Positions 1-9,497 are shown, counted from the first letter of the stretch. The stretch: DNA of 64,000 nt from an uncultured Ignisphaera sp. (GCA_938074605.1 CALJEI010000001.1:62001-126000), one strand, 5' to 3'. Notes: a model not told the origin generated them from the sequence alone. Numbers and translations: made by a program.

Positions 1-1013
1 AAACCAAACTCATCAGCTAAATCTAGATGTTCATTTGAGTAAGGGTAATGCGTAGTTCTAAAGGAATTAGCGCCTATTTTTCTCATTAAATAGAAGTCTC
101 TTACAAGAACCGCGCCATGCATATATTTACCTAGTACTGGAAAGTCTTCATGTCTACCAAATCCTTTAAGGAATATAGGTCTTCCATTCAAATATATCTT
201 TCCTTCTTTAACCTCGATTGTTCTAAACCCTATACGTTCATAGACTGAATCCCTCACAGTATCATCTACATAGATCTCTACGACAATATTGTATAGATTA
301 GGATCTTCGGGACTCCACGGCTTAACACCATCAAATCTCCTCTCATACTTAAATACCCCAGGCTTAACATCTTTCACCATCTCTTCAAACAATACATTTG
401 ACAATTCCTTATCCATCAACGCAAATCTTACATTAATGCTTCTATTACACACTGTATTGATGGAGGCTTTAAGACTTCCATCACTACTTGCATTTATAGT
501 AACATCATCAATATAGCATGTATCTGTAAACTCAAGATATACAGGTCTATGGATACCACCATAGTGAAAGAAGTCAAAAGCCGTTACATTAAGCTCTCTT
601 GCAGGGGGTAGATTAAATATGGATGGAGTATTATCTATCCTAGCGACAATTCTATTAAAACTACCACACTTAATGCTATTTACTTCAAATTTAAACTGTG
701 TAAATGAACCTTCATGCTCACCTACAAATTCATTATTAACCCATACCCTAGTTCTATATCCTGCACCCTCAAATACTATCCACGCCCTCTTATCCTTTAG
801 AGAGCCATCAACATAGAAATCTCTTTGGTACCAGGCTATATTTGTAAATTGGTCCCATTCCGGATTCTGTTCATTCCAAGATGACGGAACATATATAAGT
901 TCATTTGAACTAAATCCCTTAAACCATTCTTCTTTATCACCTATCAACTCTCTGTCTATCCTAAATTTCCAAAAACCATCAAGGGGTATCCTGGGTCTAA
1001 ACCACGATTTCAA
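1..1013 (-). CDS. Glycoside hydrolase family 2 protein, beta-glucuronidase/beta-galactosidase type (C-terminus outside window)
   Basis: The reading frame runs off the left edge, so only about 337 N-terminal residues are visible. They contain the GH2 sugar-binding jelly roll (about residues 5-165, with WYQRDFYV, a WVNNEFVGEHEG segment and FDFFHYGGIHRPVYL), then the immunoglobulin-like domain (KPWSPEDPNLY), then the start of the TIM barrel (GFGRHEDFPVLGKYM and the segment ending in RTTHYPYS). The catalytic glutamates lie beyond the edge. An in-frame TGA at 1020-1022 forces a start at TTG 1011-1013. The next gene is a uronate isomerase, which favours beta-glucuronidase over beta-galactosidase; this substrate choice is inference. 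No signal peptide is seen, so it is probably cytoplasmic. Confidence 0.85.
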   Translation of the reverse strand, partial: MKSWFRPRIPLDGFWKFRIDRELIGDKEEWFKGFSSNELIYVPSSWNEQNPEWDQFTNIAWYQRDFYVDGSLKDKRAWIVFEGAGYRTRVWVNNEFVGEHEGSFTQFKFEVNSIKCGSFNRIVARIDNTPSIFNLPPARELNVTAFDFFHYGGIHRPVYLEFTDTCYIDDVTINASSDGSLKASINTVCNRSINVRFALMDKELSNVLFEEMVKDVKPGVFKYERRFDGVKPWSPEDPNLYNIVVEIYVDDTVRDSVYERIGFRTIEVKEGKIYLNGRPIFLKGFGRHEDFPVLGKYMHGAVLVRDFYLMRKIGANSFRTTHYPYSNEHLDLADEFG

Positions 1014-1047
1014 CTCTGTTCACAGGCACTAATATAGAAAAAGATTA

Positions 1048-1058
1048 AATATATAAAC
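1048..1058 (-). promoter_or_regulatory. TATA-box promoter of the GH2 gene
   Basis: On the minus strand this reads TTTATATATTT, preceded by AAG. Its centre lies about 40 bases before the TTG start at 1013. Archaeal transcription starts about 25 bases from the box, so the leader would be only about 15 nt. The gene therefore has its own promoter, separate from the uronate isomerase gene upstream. Confidence 0.5.
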
Positions 1059-1089
1059 TTTCTTAATTATTAAGCCATGCATCATACAA

Positions 1090-2376
1090 TTACATTAAAC
1101 CATATAGAGACTTTGCATTTTCATTTAGTAATGCTTTTGCTATCTCAAGCGCCATTTCTCTATCTATGAATCCCTCTTCAATAAACTCCGCCAATATATA
1201 TGCCAGCTGACTTTTAGCTAATAATGCCTTCCCATAGACCCAGTCAGCTACATATGCATCACTAAAGAATCCCCCTATTTTATTATATGGAAGCATTTGA
1301 AGCCTTAAGCGAAGATATGACCTAATCAATTCTGGATACATAGAATACCACCAGTAACCACTTAGATAAACATTAGGGTAGTTCTTAGCTATAACTGTCA
1401 TTGGATGATTTAATAGTGCATCTGCTATAAATATGTCAAATTTTATGGTTGGGTATGCTGAGAAGAGTTTTGTTAAATTGATAATTTGTTCAGAATTAAA
1501 TAGTGTTATAGCGTAATCTGGTGGTGAAGCACCTGCTATAGGTCTTTTTACACCTAGCATAAGCTGAATAGCTATATTGTATTGTTCACAGAATTCAAGC
1601 ACAATTCTAAGAATATATGATGCAATGGCATTCCTGGCTAGAGGGTCTAGTATGCCATGTGACCTTAGAGTATTTAAGTATGTATTTACGGTGGTTTTAT
1701 CGCTTTTACTAACAGCTATGGAGATAAATTCGTCATCTGGCTGAACATTTATTGTGATAGCCACAATGCTTCCTACAAATCTCTTAAGGAGGACCATAAT
1801 TGCTTCTTCAAGTAGATTAGCATTTGTTATTTCTAACGATACTACCTCCTCCAGACGTTTAAGATTAAGCTGAGTTATATTAGGCAGTATTGGATCCACT
1901 CTTAGAGCTCCTGTAAATAACTCTCTATCATACTCTACATTTTTTTCAAGAGGATTTATTGTTAGAAAGGATTTCTCTACAGGAACCATATTTCTCAAAA
2001 TATATCTAGCCCACGTCTCATCACCCAACTTCTGCTTTACAACATTGATTAGCTCTTCTACATTATTTGGTTCTATACTCTTTAGTTCAAATCTATAGAG
2101 GTCTCTAAGTATAGACTTTAAACACCAAAAGGTAGAAGTATTTCTTATATACTTGATATAACTTGCTGCTACCTTTAGCCTATCAACACCTCTATATCTT
2201 TCGAGAAGCTCTTTAGGCATACCAGATGATACAAGCTCTGTTGCTATATAGTGGTAGAATACAATATCATCAATATTCTTAGCTGCAAGAGATAGTGGAT
2301 TTAGATGCTGATGTACATCGATAACCGGTATATCCTTTATTTCTTCAAATAACTCCCTATATAGAGTAGTCAACAA
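1090..2376 (-). CDS. Uronate (glucuronate) isomerase family protein, UxaC-like
   Basis: This 428-residue amidohydrolase-superfamily protein resembles UxaC, which converts D-glucuronate to D-fructuronate (and galacturonate to tagaturonate). The metal-binding HxH is at residues 22-24 (DVHQHLNP). The C-terminal metal aspartate is probably in FFSDAYVADW, followed by the helix-rich end typical of the family (ALLNENAKSLYGL). The length is slightly below the usual 450-470. The start is one of two adjacent TTG codons (2376 or 2373) preceded by GGTG. It lies between a GH2 hydrolase and a transaldolase-like protein on the same strand, which fits release of glucuronate followed by isomerisation. The family is fairly secure; the exact uronate is not. 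Confidence 0.72.
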   Translation of the reverse strand: MLTTLYRELFEEIKDIPVIDVHQHLNPLSLAAKNIDDIVFYHYIATELVSSGMPKELLERYRGVDRLKVAASYIKYIRNTSTFWCLKSILRDLYRFELKSIEPNNVEELINVVKQKLGDETWARYILRNMVPVEKSFLTINPLEKNVEYDRELFTGALRVDPILPNITQLNLKRLEEVVSLEITNANLLEEAIMVLLKRFVGSIVAITINVQPDDEFISIAVSKSDKTTVNTYLNTLRSHGILDPLARNAIASYILRIVLEFCEQYNIAIQLMLGVKRPIAGASPPDYAITLFNSEQIINLTKLFSAYPTIKFDIFIADALLNHPMTVIAKNYPNVYLSGYWWYSMYPELIRSYLRLRLQMLPYNKIGGFFSDAYVADWVYGKALLAKSQLAYILAEFIEEGFIDREMALEIAKALLNENAKSLYGLM

Positions 2377-2425
2377 GGAGTCACCATTAAAAGTAATATA
2401 GAGTAGAGATGTAGTATAAAACTAG

Positions 2426-4567
2426 TTATGGATGTGGTATCGTTTTTATAAGGCTTACAACCTTTGATCTAAATGCTACATACTCATTACTAAATTCATT
2501 CATCGTTTTTACACATGGACCGTATTTCGGCCAATCAACAGGACTCACACCTCTACCTCCATAGTCTCTATCTATGCCAACCTTTTTAAGAAGCTCATTT
2601 AGCTCTGGAGAGGATTCATAGGCCTTTACAAAATCCTCGTACTGCATCAATATCTCTAGGTATCGATTTTCTAGAGTTTGATATATAGACTCCCTAATCT
2701 CATTAAGCTCTATACCCTTCTCCATAACCTCCTTTACAACCTTTAGCTGATGGTCAGGAAATTCAGTATTTGTCATATTTCTAGAGGCAAATGTGTAAAG
2801 GGTATCAATCGGCTTTCTCTTAGATGCTGGTAGTAAGTCTATTCTATCTATTACTATTTCAGCCTGCTCTCGTGTAATACCTATCTCATTAATGAGATAG
2901 TTTATCCATTTTTCACGATTCCATGGAGAGAATAATATCTCATATACTCTCTGTGCTACAAAAGTTCCTGAAAGCTCTATAGCTTCTTCAAGCATCTTAA
3001 CATTTCTTAAAGTCTCCTCCCTAGAGCCATAGATGCCCAGCTCAGTTAAGGCATCTATATATGCATCTCTTACCATATTTCTACCAAGCACCCTATGACT
3101 ACATAGATGATCTACTGCTATTTCAAGACCCTTTCTCTTTATCTCATTCCATGCCTCCTCTTTTACCCCTAGACCCTTTGCTAGCTTATTTAGTACTAAC
3201 CATCTCTTATTTTCGTCTACCTTTTCTAATCCATTTAGAAGAAGTTTAGCTGCTATATCTTCTCTAAGGTGGTCCTCTAATCTACCACCCATGTTAGTAT
3301 CGTAGGTCTGTGTAGGTATAATCCCCTTTCTTATGGCCCTTGCCATACCTCTCATAGCAGCAACGCCTACTAGAACCTCTTGACTAACGGTATAGCTTAC
3401 TGTAATATTCTGACCTATACCCATTTCATTTATCTTTTCAGCAATTTCGATTGCCGCAGGATAGGCTGCTGCTACCTTTATAACAAGGTCAGGCCTCCCC
3501 TTCTCAGGAACATTATATCCCCACCAGAGATATTCATCATATATCGCTAAATCTCTCTCCAATCTAGTAACAAATATCTTTACAGCTTCAATACTTTTCT
3601 CAACATCGTGTGCAATTAGTGGGTTTAGCTGATAGCTCACTAAACCATCATGATATCTTGATAATATAAACGGCACTCTAAATACATAGAAGTTTTCTAG
3701 TAGAGCAAATCTTGTTGCCTCCATTGTTATATCGTCAGCATATTTCTCAGGATCCTTAAACCACTCTGGATGCTCCTTTACGAGCATTTCCTCTGCATAT
3801 TTCCTAAATTTATCCCACAACTCAGAATCATCATCATAAGCTCTAGCTGCTAAAACAGGATTTGTGGAAACTTGAACAAACCCTAGATGTCTTAAGAATC
3901 GTAGTCCAAGTGCATAATCGTTACCAAATTTACAGAGTTGTTGATCGTATGCTCTTCTATAGAAGTTATTCCTAATCTCACTTATCATTGCATCTATATA
4001 GCTTCTAGCACATCCTGGCCTAGATATCCTCTTCATAACCTCTTGTGCAATTTCTGCAACAAGACTTCTACCCTTATTAACCTTTATTAAATCCTTGAGC
4101 TGGAGCTCAATAACAGCCTCAATGATTAGTGGTTCACCTAGTTCTTTTCTTTCAATATCCTCCCACTCATCAAATGCATTCTTAATTGCTGTTACAGCTT
4201 GTTCAACCATATCTTGAGAAAAGCCTGCCCATCTACTTTCAGCACCAACTAAATTGAACACTATTTCAAACATAGTGTCATATAGTCTTGCCCTTTTAAT
4301 AATTTTCTCCTCGGCACTAAGACTACAATCTATTTTTTCACTTCTAATAATTAGACCTATCCTTCTAATAAGAGAACCAACAACATCCACCAGACAGCTA
4401 CCAACTTCTGGATGCATAAGATGATCTGCTGCAAGTTTTGTCCACCCCATTGAAGCTGTTTTAATTATATGATCAGCATGGTCTATACGTGGCTCCATTG
4501 GTAAAAAGAGATTTTCTACCCTTGCCCTTTTTAAAACATCTATTACACTTTCTTTTGTTAGCTTCAT
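2426..4567 (-). CDS. Large transaldolase-superfamily protein (possible ketose/ketouronate aldolase)
   Basis: This is a 713-residue protein with a transaldolase/fructose-6-phosphate-aldolase-like core. The family STNP motif is at residues 234-237 (LGFVQVSTNPVLA). The expected Schiff-base lysine is K364 (PDLVIKVAAAYPAA), followed by a segment like the family's NLTLLFS region (GIGQNITVSYTVSQEVL). Bacterial FSA has about 220 residues and TalB about 317, so here the core carries about 200 extra N-terminal and 250 C-terminal residues, largely helical. FSA-type enzymes use dihydroxyacetone as the free three-carbon unit, and a dihydroxyacetone kinase lies 7.5 kb away. The gene is 49 bases upstream of the uronate isomerase gene on the same strand, so co-transcription is likely. 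The superfamily is well supported; the substrate is inferred. Confidence 0.68.
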   Translation of the reverse strand: MKLTKESVIDVLKRARVENLFLPMEPRIDHADHIIKTASMGWTKLAADHLMHPEVGSCLVDVVGSLIRRIGLIIRSEKIDCSLSAEEKIIKRARLYDTMFEIVFNLVGAESRWAGFSQDMVEQAVTAIKNAFDEWEDIERKELGEPLIIEAVIELQLKDLIKVNKGRSLVAEIAQEVMKRISRPGCARSYIDAMISEIRNNFYRRAYDQQLCKFGNDYALGLRFLRHLGFVQVSTNPVLAARAYDDDSELWDKFRKYAEEMLVKEHPEWFKDPEKYADDITMEATRFALLENFYVFRVPFILSRYHDGLVSYQLNPLIAHDVEKSIEAVKIFVTRLERDLAIYDEYLWWGYNVPEKGRPDLVIKVAAAYPAAIEIAEKINEMGIGQNITVSYTVSQEVLVGVAAMRGMARAIRKGIIPTQTYDTNMGGRLEDHLREDIAAKLLLNGLEKVDENKRWLVLNKLAKGLGVKEEAWNEIKRKGLEIAVDHLCSHRVLGRNMVRDAYIDALTELGIYGSREETLRNVKMLEEAIELSGTFVAQRVYEILFSPWNREKWINYLINEIGITREQAEIVIDRIDLLPASKRKPIDTLYTFASRNMTNTEFPDHQLKVVKEVMEKGIELNEIRESIYQTLENRYLEILMQYEDFVKAYESSPELNELLKKVGIDRDYGGRGVSPVDWPKYGPCVKTMNEFSNEYVAFRSKVVSLIKTIPHP

Positions 4568-4722
4568 AAAAGCTATTCACCACATTTTAAACTGAAAGAG
4601 AAAAACATGGTTCCTCCTTTAAAAACTTATCCTCTATAGCTATTACAGGGTAAAGTAGTAAAAGGGCTTTACAGTAGATAAAGGGTAGCAACTAATTTAT
4701 AGGAGGATGTAGAGTTTATATT

Positions 4723-5520
4723 CTATTTTCTATTTAGACACTTCTTCATAAAATCTATGTATAATGGTATCACCACATCTGGGTCTTCAAGGTCTGGGTG
4801 CCACATTTTTTCCCACTCAACAGAGATATAGCCTCGGTAATTTTTTGATCTAAGATCACTTAAAACTCTACAAATAGGCACAATTCCCCTCCCGGGTCTG
4901 ACAAAAACTCTTTTACCCTCTACAATAATAAAGTCTTTTATATGCACATGAACTATTTTCTCTGCAATATGTGGAAATACTTCTTCGTGCTTTTCTCCCA
5001 CCATGATCATATTGGCTACATCATATAGTATCTTTATCTTTGGATCAAGCTTTTCAAAAAGCTTCAGCAATATTTCAAGTCTTGTCAGCTCATCGTGAGT
5101 CTCTAAGGCTATATCCACACTGTGTTGATGTGAGTAATCGGCTAGCCTATTTAGACCTTCAGATATTCTTCTAATTGAACTCTCTACATCATCTGGAAAC
5201 TTACCAGCGTAAACTCTTACCACCTTTGCTCCTAATTCCTCAGCCATTAGAATAAGTATCTTGAGTAGATCTTCATTCTTTTTCCTCTCCTCATCTAAAA
5301 CAGATGAAAATCTTGCATATCCAGCAATAGAGACTACATTTATACCGCTTTCCTCAATAATCCTCAGATATCTTCTATCTATGGGGTAATGTGGTTTGAG
5401 ATGGATACCGTCATCAGCAACCCTAAGCTCAATAGCATCTAGACCAAACCTCCTAGCTCTTCCAACAACCTCCTCAATCTTTAGATGGGGATATGCAAGA
5501 GTTGTAAATGTGAATTTCAT
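4723..5520 (-). CDS. Xylose-isomerase-like TIM-barrel sugar isomerase/epimerase (1 of 3)
   Basis: This 265-residue protein has the AP-endonuclease-2/xylose-isomerase fold used by ketose 3-epimerases, hydroxypyruvate isomerase and inosose dehydratase. Likely metal ligands are the glutamate in DIALETHDEL, the aspartate in KILYDVANM, the histidine in VHVHIKDF and the glutamate near the end (GYISVEWEKMW). The fold is clear but the substrate cannot be read. Its start overlaps the stop of the upstream dehydrogenase gene by four bases (ATGA), so the two are translationally coupled and probably act on the same metabolite. Hydroxypyruvate/tartronate-semialdehyde isomerase is one possibility given the cluster; ketose epimerase is another. 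Confidence 0.75.
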   Translation of the reverse strand: MKFTFTTLAYPHLKIEEVVGRARRFGLDAIELRVADDGIHLKPHYPIDRRYLRIIEESGINVVSIAGYARFSSVLDEERKKNEDLLKILILMAEELGAKVVRVYAGKFPDDVESSIRRISEGLNRLADYSHQHSVDIALETHDELTRLEILLKLFEKLDPKIKILYDVANMIMVGEKHEEVFPHIAEKIVHVHIKDFIIVEGKRVFVRPGRGIVPICRVLSDLRSKNYRGYISVEWEKMWHPDLEDPDVVIPLYIDFMKKCLNRK

Positions 5521-6587
5521 AGTATTCCATCGACCTCTAGTGGAAGTTTTACATAGATTTTTCTTTTACTTGAATAATATATAGCTCTAACTATCTCAAG
5601 ACTTTTTAGCCCATCTTCACCTGTTATTGGAAAGTCTTTATCGTTGAGTAATGCCATAAAGAAGTCTTCAAATAGCTTCCTATGGAGCCCCCCTGGCACC
5701 TTTATTGTTTCAGTTGAGTATCCAGGGCTTCTCTCTATAGAAAAACCATTGTCACTCTTTAGCAACACCAATTCACTATCCCATAGCTCAGCCTGTCCCT
5801 TTGTTCCAAATATTCTTATCTTTCTATACTGATGTGTAGGAGGTTTTGTAAAGAGATTTGCTGTAAGAACACCGTATCCTCCTCCTCTATATTTCATCAA
5901 CCCTATACCAATATCCTCAACATCTATAGATGGATGTGCAAGATTATCAATATATCCAACTACTTCGTCGACTTCACCTCCAAACCATAGCATTAAGTCT
6001 ATTGTATGTATTGCCTGATTTATTAATACCCCTCCACCCTCTGTAGCCCACATACCTCTCCAGCTTCTAGCTAACTCATCCCTAAGATAATACGTTACTT
6101 CATCTCTAAACCACATCATCTCACCTACAACAAGCAGCGGCTTACCAATAACATTGTTATCTAGATAACTCTTGAGCTCCCTTACACCATCTGCATATCT
6201 TCCCTGGTAAACTACACCAAGTTTAACCCCTTTACGTTTAGCCTTTGATATCATCTCTCTTGCAGCCATTACCGTTGTAGCAATAGGTTTCTCCACAATT
6301 ACATGCTTACCAAACTCCATGGCATACATAGCCTGCCAAGCATGTAGATAATGGGGGGTTGCTATTGTTACAACATCTACCTCAGGGTCTCTAACAACAT
6401 CTCCATAAGAATAGTAGCCCTTACAGCTATATCTAGATGCAAATTCATCTACAACGGCTTTTTCAAGACTAGTAACGCCAACAAGTTTAACATAGCCTAC
6501 AGTCTTCTCAAGATCTTTAATAGCCTCAACATGAACACGACCTATTGCTCCAAGACCTACTACAGCTACTCCTATCTTATGAGACAT
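5517..6587 (-). CDS. Gfo/Idh/MocA family NAD(P)-dependent sugar dehydrogenase
   Basis: A Rossmann domain (VAVVGLGAIGRVH) is followed by the family EKPIATT motif carrying the catalytic-region lysine, then the C-terminal oxidoreductase fold with GGGVLINQAIHTIDLM. The start is placed at ATG 6587 (MSHKIG, 356 residues) rather than GTG 6614. The TATA element at 6621-6628 implies transcription starting near 6600, downstream of that GTG, and AGGTG lies just before the ATG. Family members oxidise or reduce sugars, inositols and small hydroxy acids. The substrate is unknown; in this cluster it may act on a uronate-derived ketose or on tartronate semialdehyde. It overlaps the following TIM-barrel gene by four bases. 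Confidence 0.82.
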   Translation of the reverse strand: MSHKIGVAVVGLGAIGRVHVEAIKDLEKTVGYVKLVGVTSLEKAVVDEFASRYSCKGYYSYGDVVRDPEVDVVTIATPHYLHAWQAMYAMEFGKHVIVEKPIATTVMAAREMISKAKRKGVKLGVVYQGRYADGVRELKSYLDNNVIGKPLLVVGEMMWFRDEVTYYLRDELARSWRGMWATEGGGVLINQAIHTIDLMLWFGGEVDEVVGYIDNLAHPSIDVEDIGIGLMKYRGGGYGVLTANLFTKPPTHQYRKIRIFGTKGQAELWDSELVLLKSDNGFSIERSPGYSTETIKVPGGLHRKLFEDFFMALLNDKDFPITGEDGLKSLEIVRAIYYSSKRKIYVKLPLEVDGIL

Positions 6588-6620
6588 GAAAACACCTTTG
6601 CTATACCCACCCACCGCAGA

Positions 6621-6638
6621 TATATAAGTTTTTAAATT
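6621..6638. promoter_or_regulatory. Overlapping bidirectional TATA element
   Basis: The 88-base gap between the divergent dehydrogenase (minus) and TIM-barrel gene (plus) contains one AT block. It reads as a TATA box on both strands: CTTATATA on the minus strand (6628 to 6621) and TTTTTAAATT on the plus strand (about 6629-6638). Predicted starts are near 6600 on minus and 6660 on plus. The plus gene also has a GGTGG Shine-Dalgarno site before its ATG. The two promoters share DNA, so the genes could be co-regulated from this spot. Confidence 0.5.
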
Positions 6639-6675
6639 ACTGAAGATGGCACCTGTGTAGCATAGGTGGATCTCA

Positions 6676-7488
6676 ATGTTAAATATATCAATAATATCTG
6701 ATGAAATTTCACAGGATTTTGAACATGCTTTAAAGGTTATTAAAGAACTAGGAGCTAACTATGTTGAACTTAGAACATTATGGAATAGATATGTTGTAGA
6801 GCTATCCAATAGCCAAATACATGAGATAAAGAATCTTATAGACAGATATGAGGTTAGAGTTTCACACGTGTGCTCCCCTACATTTAAGATTTATATTGAT
6901 GATGAGAAGGGGTATAGAGAACATTTATCTATACTAAAAAAAGCTATAGAGATATCAAAATTCTTTGATCTAGGATATACAAGAATTTTTACATTTTGGT
7001 GGCAGGGGTCACTAGATCTATATATAGATAGGATAGTAGAGAAGTTTCAGCCTGCTATAGAATTAGCTGAAAAAGAGGGCATCTATTTAATAGTTGAAAA
7101 TGAAAATTCATGCTTTATAGGAACTGGTACTGAGCTACAACAATTTCTAAACAAGTTAAAAAGTAAATGGGTAAAGGTACTATGGGATCCCGGCAACACG
7201 TTTTTTGCTAGAGAAACTCCCTACCCATATGGCTATAATAAAATTAAGGATTATGTACTCTACATACATCTAAAAGATGCTGCAGTAGAAAATGGCAGAT
7301 TCGTATTTAAACCTATTGGAAAGGGTATGATAGACTATGAAGGACAGTTAAGAGATGTAGTAAATAAAGGTATTATATTGTCACTAGAAACACACTATGT
7401 TCCACCATCTGGAAGTAAGGAGGAGGGGACAAGGGAATCATATGCAGGATTGGTTAAAATAATAAAAAAGATTTTGGGTGAAATATAG
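6676..7488 (+). CDS. Xylose-isomerase-like TIM-barrel sugar isomerase/epimerase (2 of 3)
   Basis: This 270-residue protein has the same fold class as its neighbours. Likely metal ligands are in YLIVENENSCF (Glu), KVLWDPGNTFF (Asp), YIHLKDA (His) and ILSLETHYVPP (Glu). The N-terminus (SIISDEISQDFEHALK) matches the sugar-phosphate isomerase/epimerase group. It is transcribed divergently from the dehydrogenase, from an overlapping promoter, and has a good Shine-Dalgarno site (GGTGG, 7 bases before ATG). It is clearly diverged from the barrels at 4723 and 8537, so it is not a recent duplicate. The substrate is unknown. Confidence 0.75.
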   Translation: MLNISIISDEISQDFEHALKVIKELGANYVELRTLWNRYVVELSNSQIHEIKNLIDRYEVRVSHVCSPTFKIYIDDEKGYREHLSILKKAIEISKFFDLGYTRIFTFWWQGSLDLYIDRIVEKFQPAIELAEKEGIYLIVENENSCFIGTGTELQQFLNKLKSKWVKVLWDPGNTFFARETPYPYGYNKIKDYVLYIHLKDAAVENGRFVFKPIGKGMIDYEGQLRDVVNKGIILSLETHYVPPSGSKEEGTRESYAGLVKIIKKILGEI

Positions 7489-7518
7489 CTAGGAATCGTA
7501 TAGCGTTTTAAATTATTT

Positions 7519-8475
7519 TTATTGTATGGATTTAGCCATTATGTAGTAGTGTTTAACCCTACTTATACCTGGCACTTGTGTATAGAAGAATAAATGTGAT
7601 GTCCATGGTATTACTGCATATCTAAATCCTAGCTGTTTTAAATCATATAATGCCTTAAATAATAGTACTGTACCAATACCGTGTCTTCTCATATTTGGAT
7701 CTACACCTGTAGGACCAAACTCATTTCTCTTCATACGAAGATATACTGCAAACCCTACTGGTACACCACTTTGTTCTGCAATCCATATAGTTGGAGGTCT
7801 ATTCTTAAATGAGTATAGCGTCTCTAAACGCCAAAATGGATTATTAAATGTTCTACCAACCCACTCACTTATGTATATAGTCTCTTCCTCTCTTCCCCTT
7901 CTAAACAATATCCCCTCTGACGTAAGAGTATGTTCAATCCTTCTAATTCTATTCGGATAGTAGAACTCCGCTAAATTCACTTCATAGTTTACAGTATCTT
8001 CACGTTTTCTAAAACCATATGATTCAAACAACTCAATATAATTCTCATAAAGTATATTTATCCCCGGCATAAAATAGTGTGGTGCATAAGCATAGAGAAT
8101 AATATACTTCTTACCATATTTTTTCACCATTTCCTCAAAATTTGATAGCAGCTCCATAAAAACCGTTCTCCAATTCTCTACAGGTAATAGTGAATCTATA
8201 GCAAAATCTTTTATCCAAACATATTCTCTAAAATTATTTACTGCTTCTTTAGGCTCTTTAATAATTTCAATACCTATTAGAAATCCTTTAACTCTATGCT
8301 CTTCATCAATTGCAAACAATATTAATTCATCATTAAAGTTTTCATCATCCACCACAAACGATATGTATATATCACATTCCACACTATCATAAGGAAAAAC
8401 TGTGTTGTGTATTTTACATGCTTGTTCTATAAACTTAACATCCTTTAATTCTCTATATGTAACTATATTGATCAA
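7519..8475 (-). CDS. Double GNAT-fold N-acetyltransferase-like protein
   Basis: The C-terminal half is a recognisable GNAT domain with the acetyl-CoA-binding loop (DPNMRRHGIGTVLL, the family R/Q-x-x-G-x-G/A). The N-terminal half (VKGFLIGIEI, WIKDFAIDS) looks like a second, degenerate GNAT fold. The TTG at 8475 (318 residues) is chosen because GGGGAG lies just before it; the longer frame from 8505 would put that site inside the gene. The substrate is unknown. It sits among sugar-catabolic genes but nothing in the sequence ties it to them. Confidence 0.7.
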   Translation of the reverse strand: MINIVTYRELKDVKFIEQACKIHNTVFPYDSVECDIYISFVVDDENFNDELILFAIDEEHRVKGFLIGIEIIKEPKEAVNNFREYVWIKDFAIDSLLPVENWRTVFMELLSNFEEMVKKYGKKYIILYAYAPHYFMPGINILYENYIELFESYGFRKREDTVNYEVNLAEFYYPNRIRRIEHTLTSEGILFRRGREEETIYISEWVGRTFNNPFWRLETLYSFKNRPPTIWIAEQSGVPVGFAVYLRMKRNEFGPTGVDPNMRRHGIGTVLLFKALYDLKQLGFRYAVIPWTSHLFFYTQVPGISRVKHYYIMAKSIQ

Positions 8476-8536
8476 GAGGCTCCCCTTGAGAAAAAGAAAA
8501 TACAAATAATTTAAAAGTACTTATGGTAGGTCTTTG

Positions 8537-9466
8537 CTATAGTATTGAATCTAAATATAGTTGGAATGCTCTTAGTAAAACACCCTTTCCTGCATTTAGT
8601 ACCTCAAATGGATTTTGATCTTGCTCAGGCTTTATTTCAAAACTAATAGCGCCTTTGTACCCCATGTCATGTAGTACCCTAAGTAGTTTTGCAACCTCTA
8701 TTTCTGTATTAAGTGCTCCTGGTCTATAGAAGCCTGGATGTGTATCTAGTAGTTTTTCACCAACTCTTTTTCCACACCCTATATGGATATGGCCTATAAA
8801 GTCGGAATACGATCTTAATAGCTCAGGATCTTCATTTAGTAAAGGTGCGTGGCTTAAATCCCACATTATATAAACATTTTTAACACTCTCCCTTACTTTC
8901 TCTATAATTTTTACAGTAGTAGGAAGTGGTCCAGCAAGTCTTTTTCTATCCCATATAGTATCAAATGTTTCTAAAAATACCTTCATATCATATTTAGAAG
9001 CTTCACCACCTATCTCGATGAGACTTTTAGTAAGGGCTTCAATAGCTGCTTCCCTATTAGGACCCTCTATATTTGGCCCTGAACACATACCTACAGCTCT
9101 TACCCCTCTTAAACCTGCTCTACGAACTTCACTAACTATTATTTCAGTAGCTTTCTTTCTTTCTGTCTCATCTATAGCATTGACGTTTATTCCTCTATTT
9201 ATTATAAGTGGCTGTAGGGCTAATGCAAATTTTTTCCCATAGCTCTTATTCAATTCCACAACCTTACTCCACTCTACATCATCTACTATAGGTGTCATCT
9301 CAATTAAATCAAAGAATGGATCTGTAATTAATGGTCTTAACCTCTCATTAAAATCCTTAGTCAATTGCAGTAGATCTGGAAATATCATGAAGGCAACAAT
9401 GCCTATATCCCATTGAAATCTCGATATAATTTCATGCCCATCTTTAATTGTATAGCCATATAGCAT
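8537..9466 (-). CDS. Xylose-isomerase-like TIM-barrel sugar isomerase/epimerase (3 of 3)
   Basis: A 309-residue TIM-barrel protein, the longest of the three. Candidate metal ligands are in KVFLETFDTIW (Glu), YIMWDLSHAPL (Asp), IGHIHIGCG (His) and GAISFEIKPE (Glu). The family includes ketose 3-epimerases and hydroxypyruvate isomerases. It is divergent from the UxaE-like gene at 9548 across an 81-base gap with a shared AT element. Function beyond sugar isomerase/epimerase cannot be assigned. Confidence 0.72.
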   Translation of the reverse strand: MLYGYTIKDGHEIISRFQWDIGIVAFMIFPDLLQLTKDFNERLRPLITDPFFDLIEMTPIVDDVEWSKVVELNKSYGKKFALALQPLIINRGINVNAIDETERKKATEIIVSEVRRAGLRGVRAVGMCSGPNIEGPNREAAIEALTKSLIEIGGEASKYDMKVFLETFDTIWDRKRLAGPLPTTVKIIEKVRESVKNVYIMWDLSHAPLLNEDPELLRSYSDFIGHIHIGCGKRVGEKLLDTHPGFYRPGALNTEIEVAKLLRVLHDMGYKGAISFEIKPEQDQNPFEVLNAGKGVLLRAFQLYLDSIL

Positions 9467-9497
9467 AGCTATTACCCATTTGTACTCTACTCCTTTC

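Noticed and set aside
7519-8475. GNAT protein as a member of the uronate pathway
   Set aside because: It lies within the sugar cluster but nothing in the sequence links acetyl transfer to that pathway.
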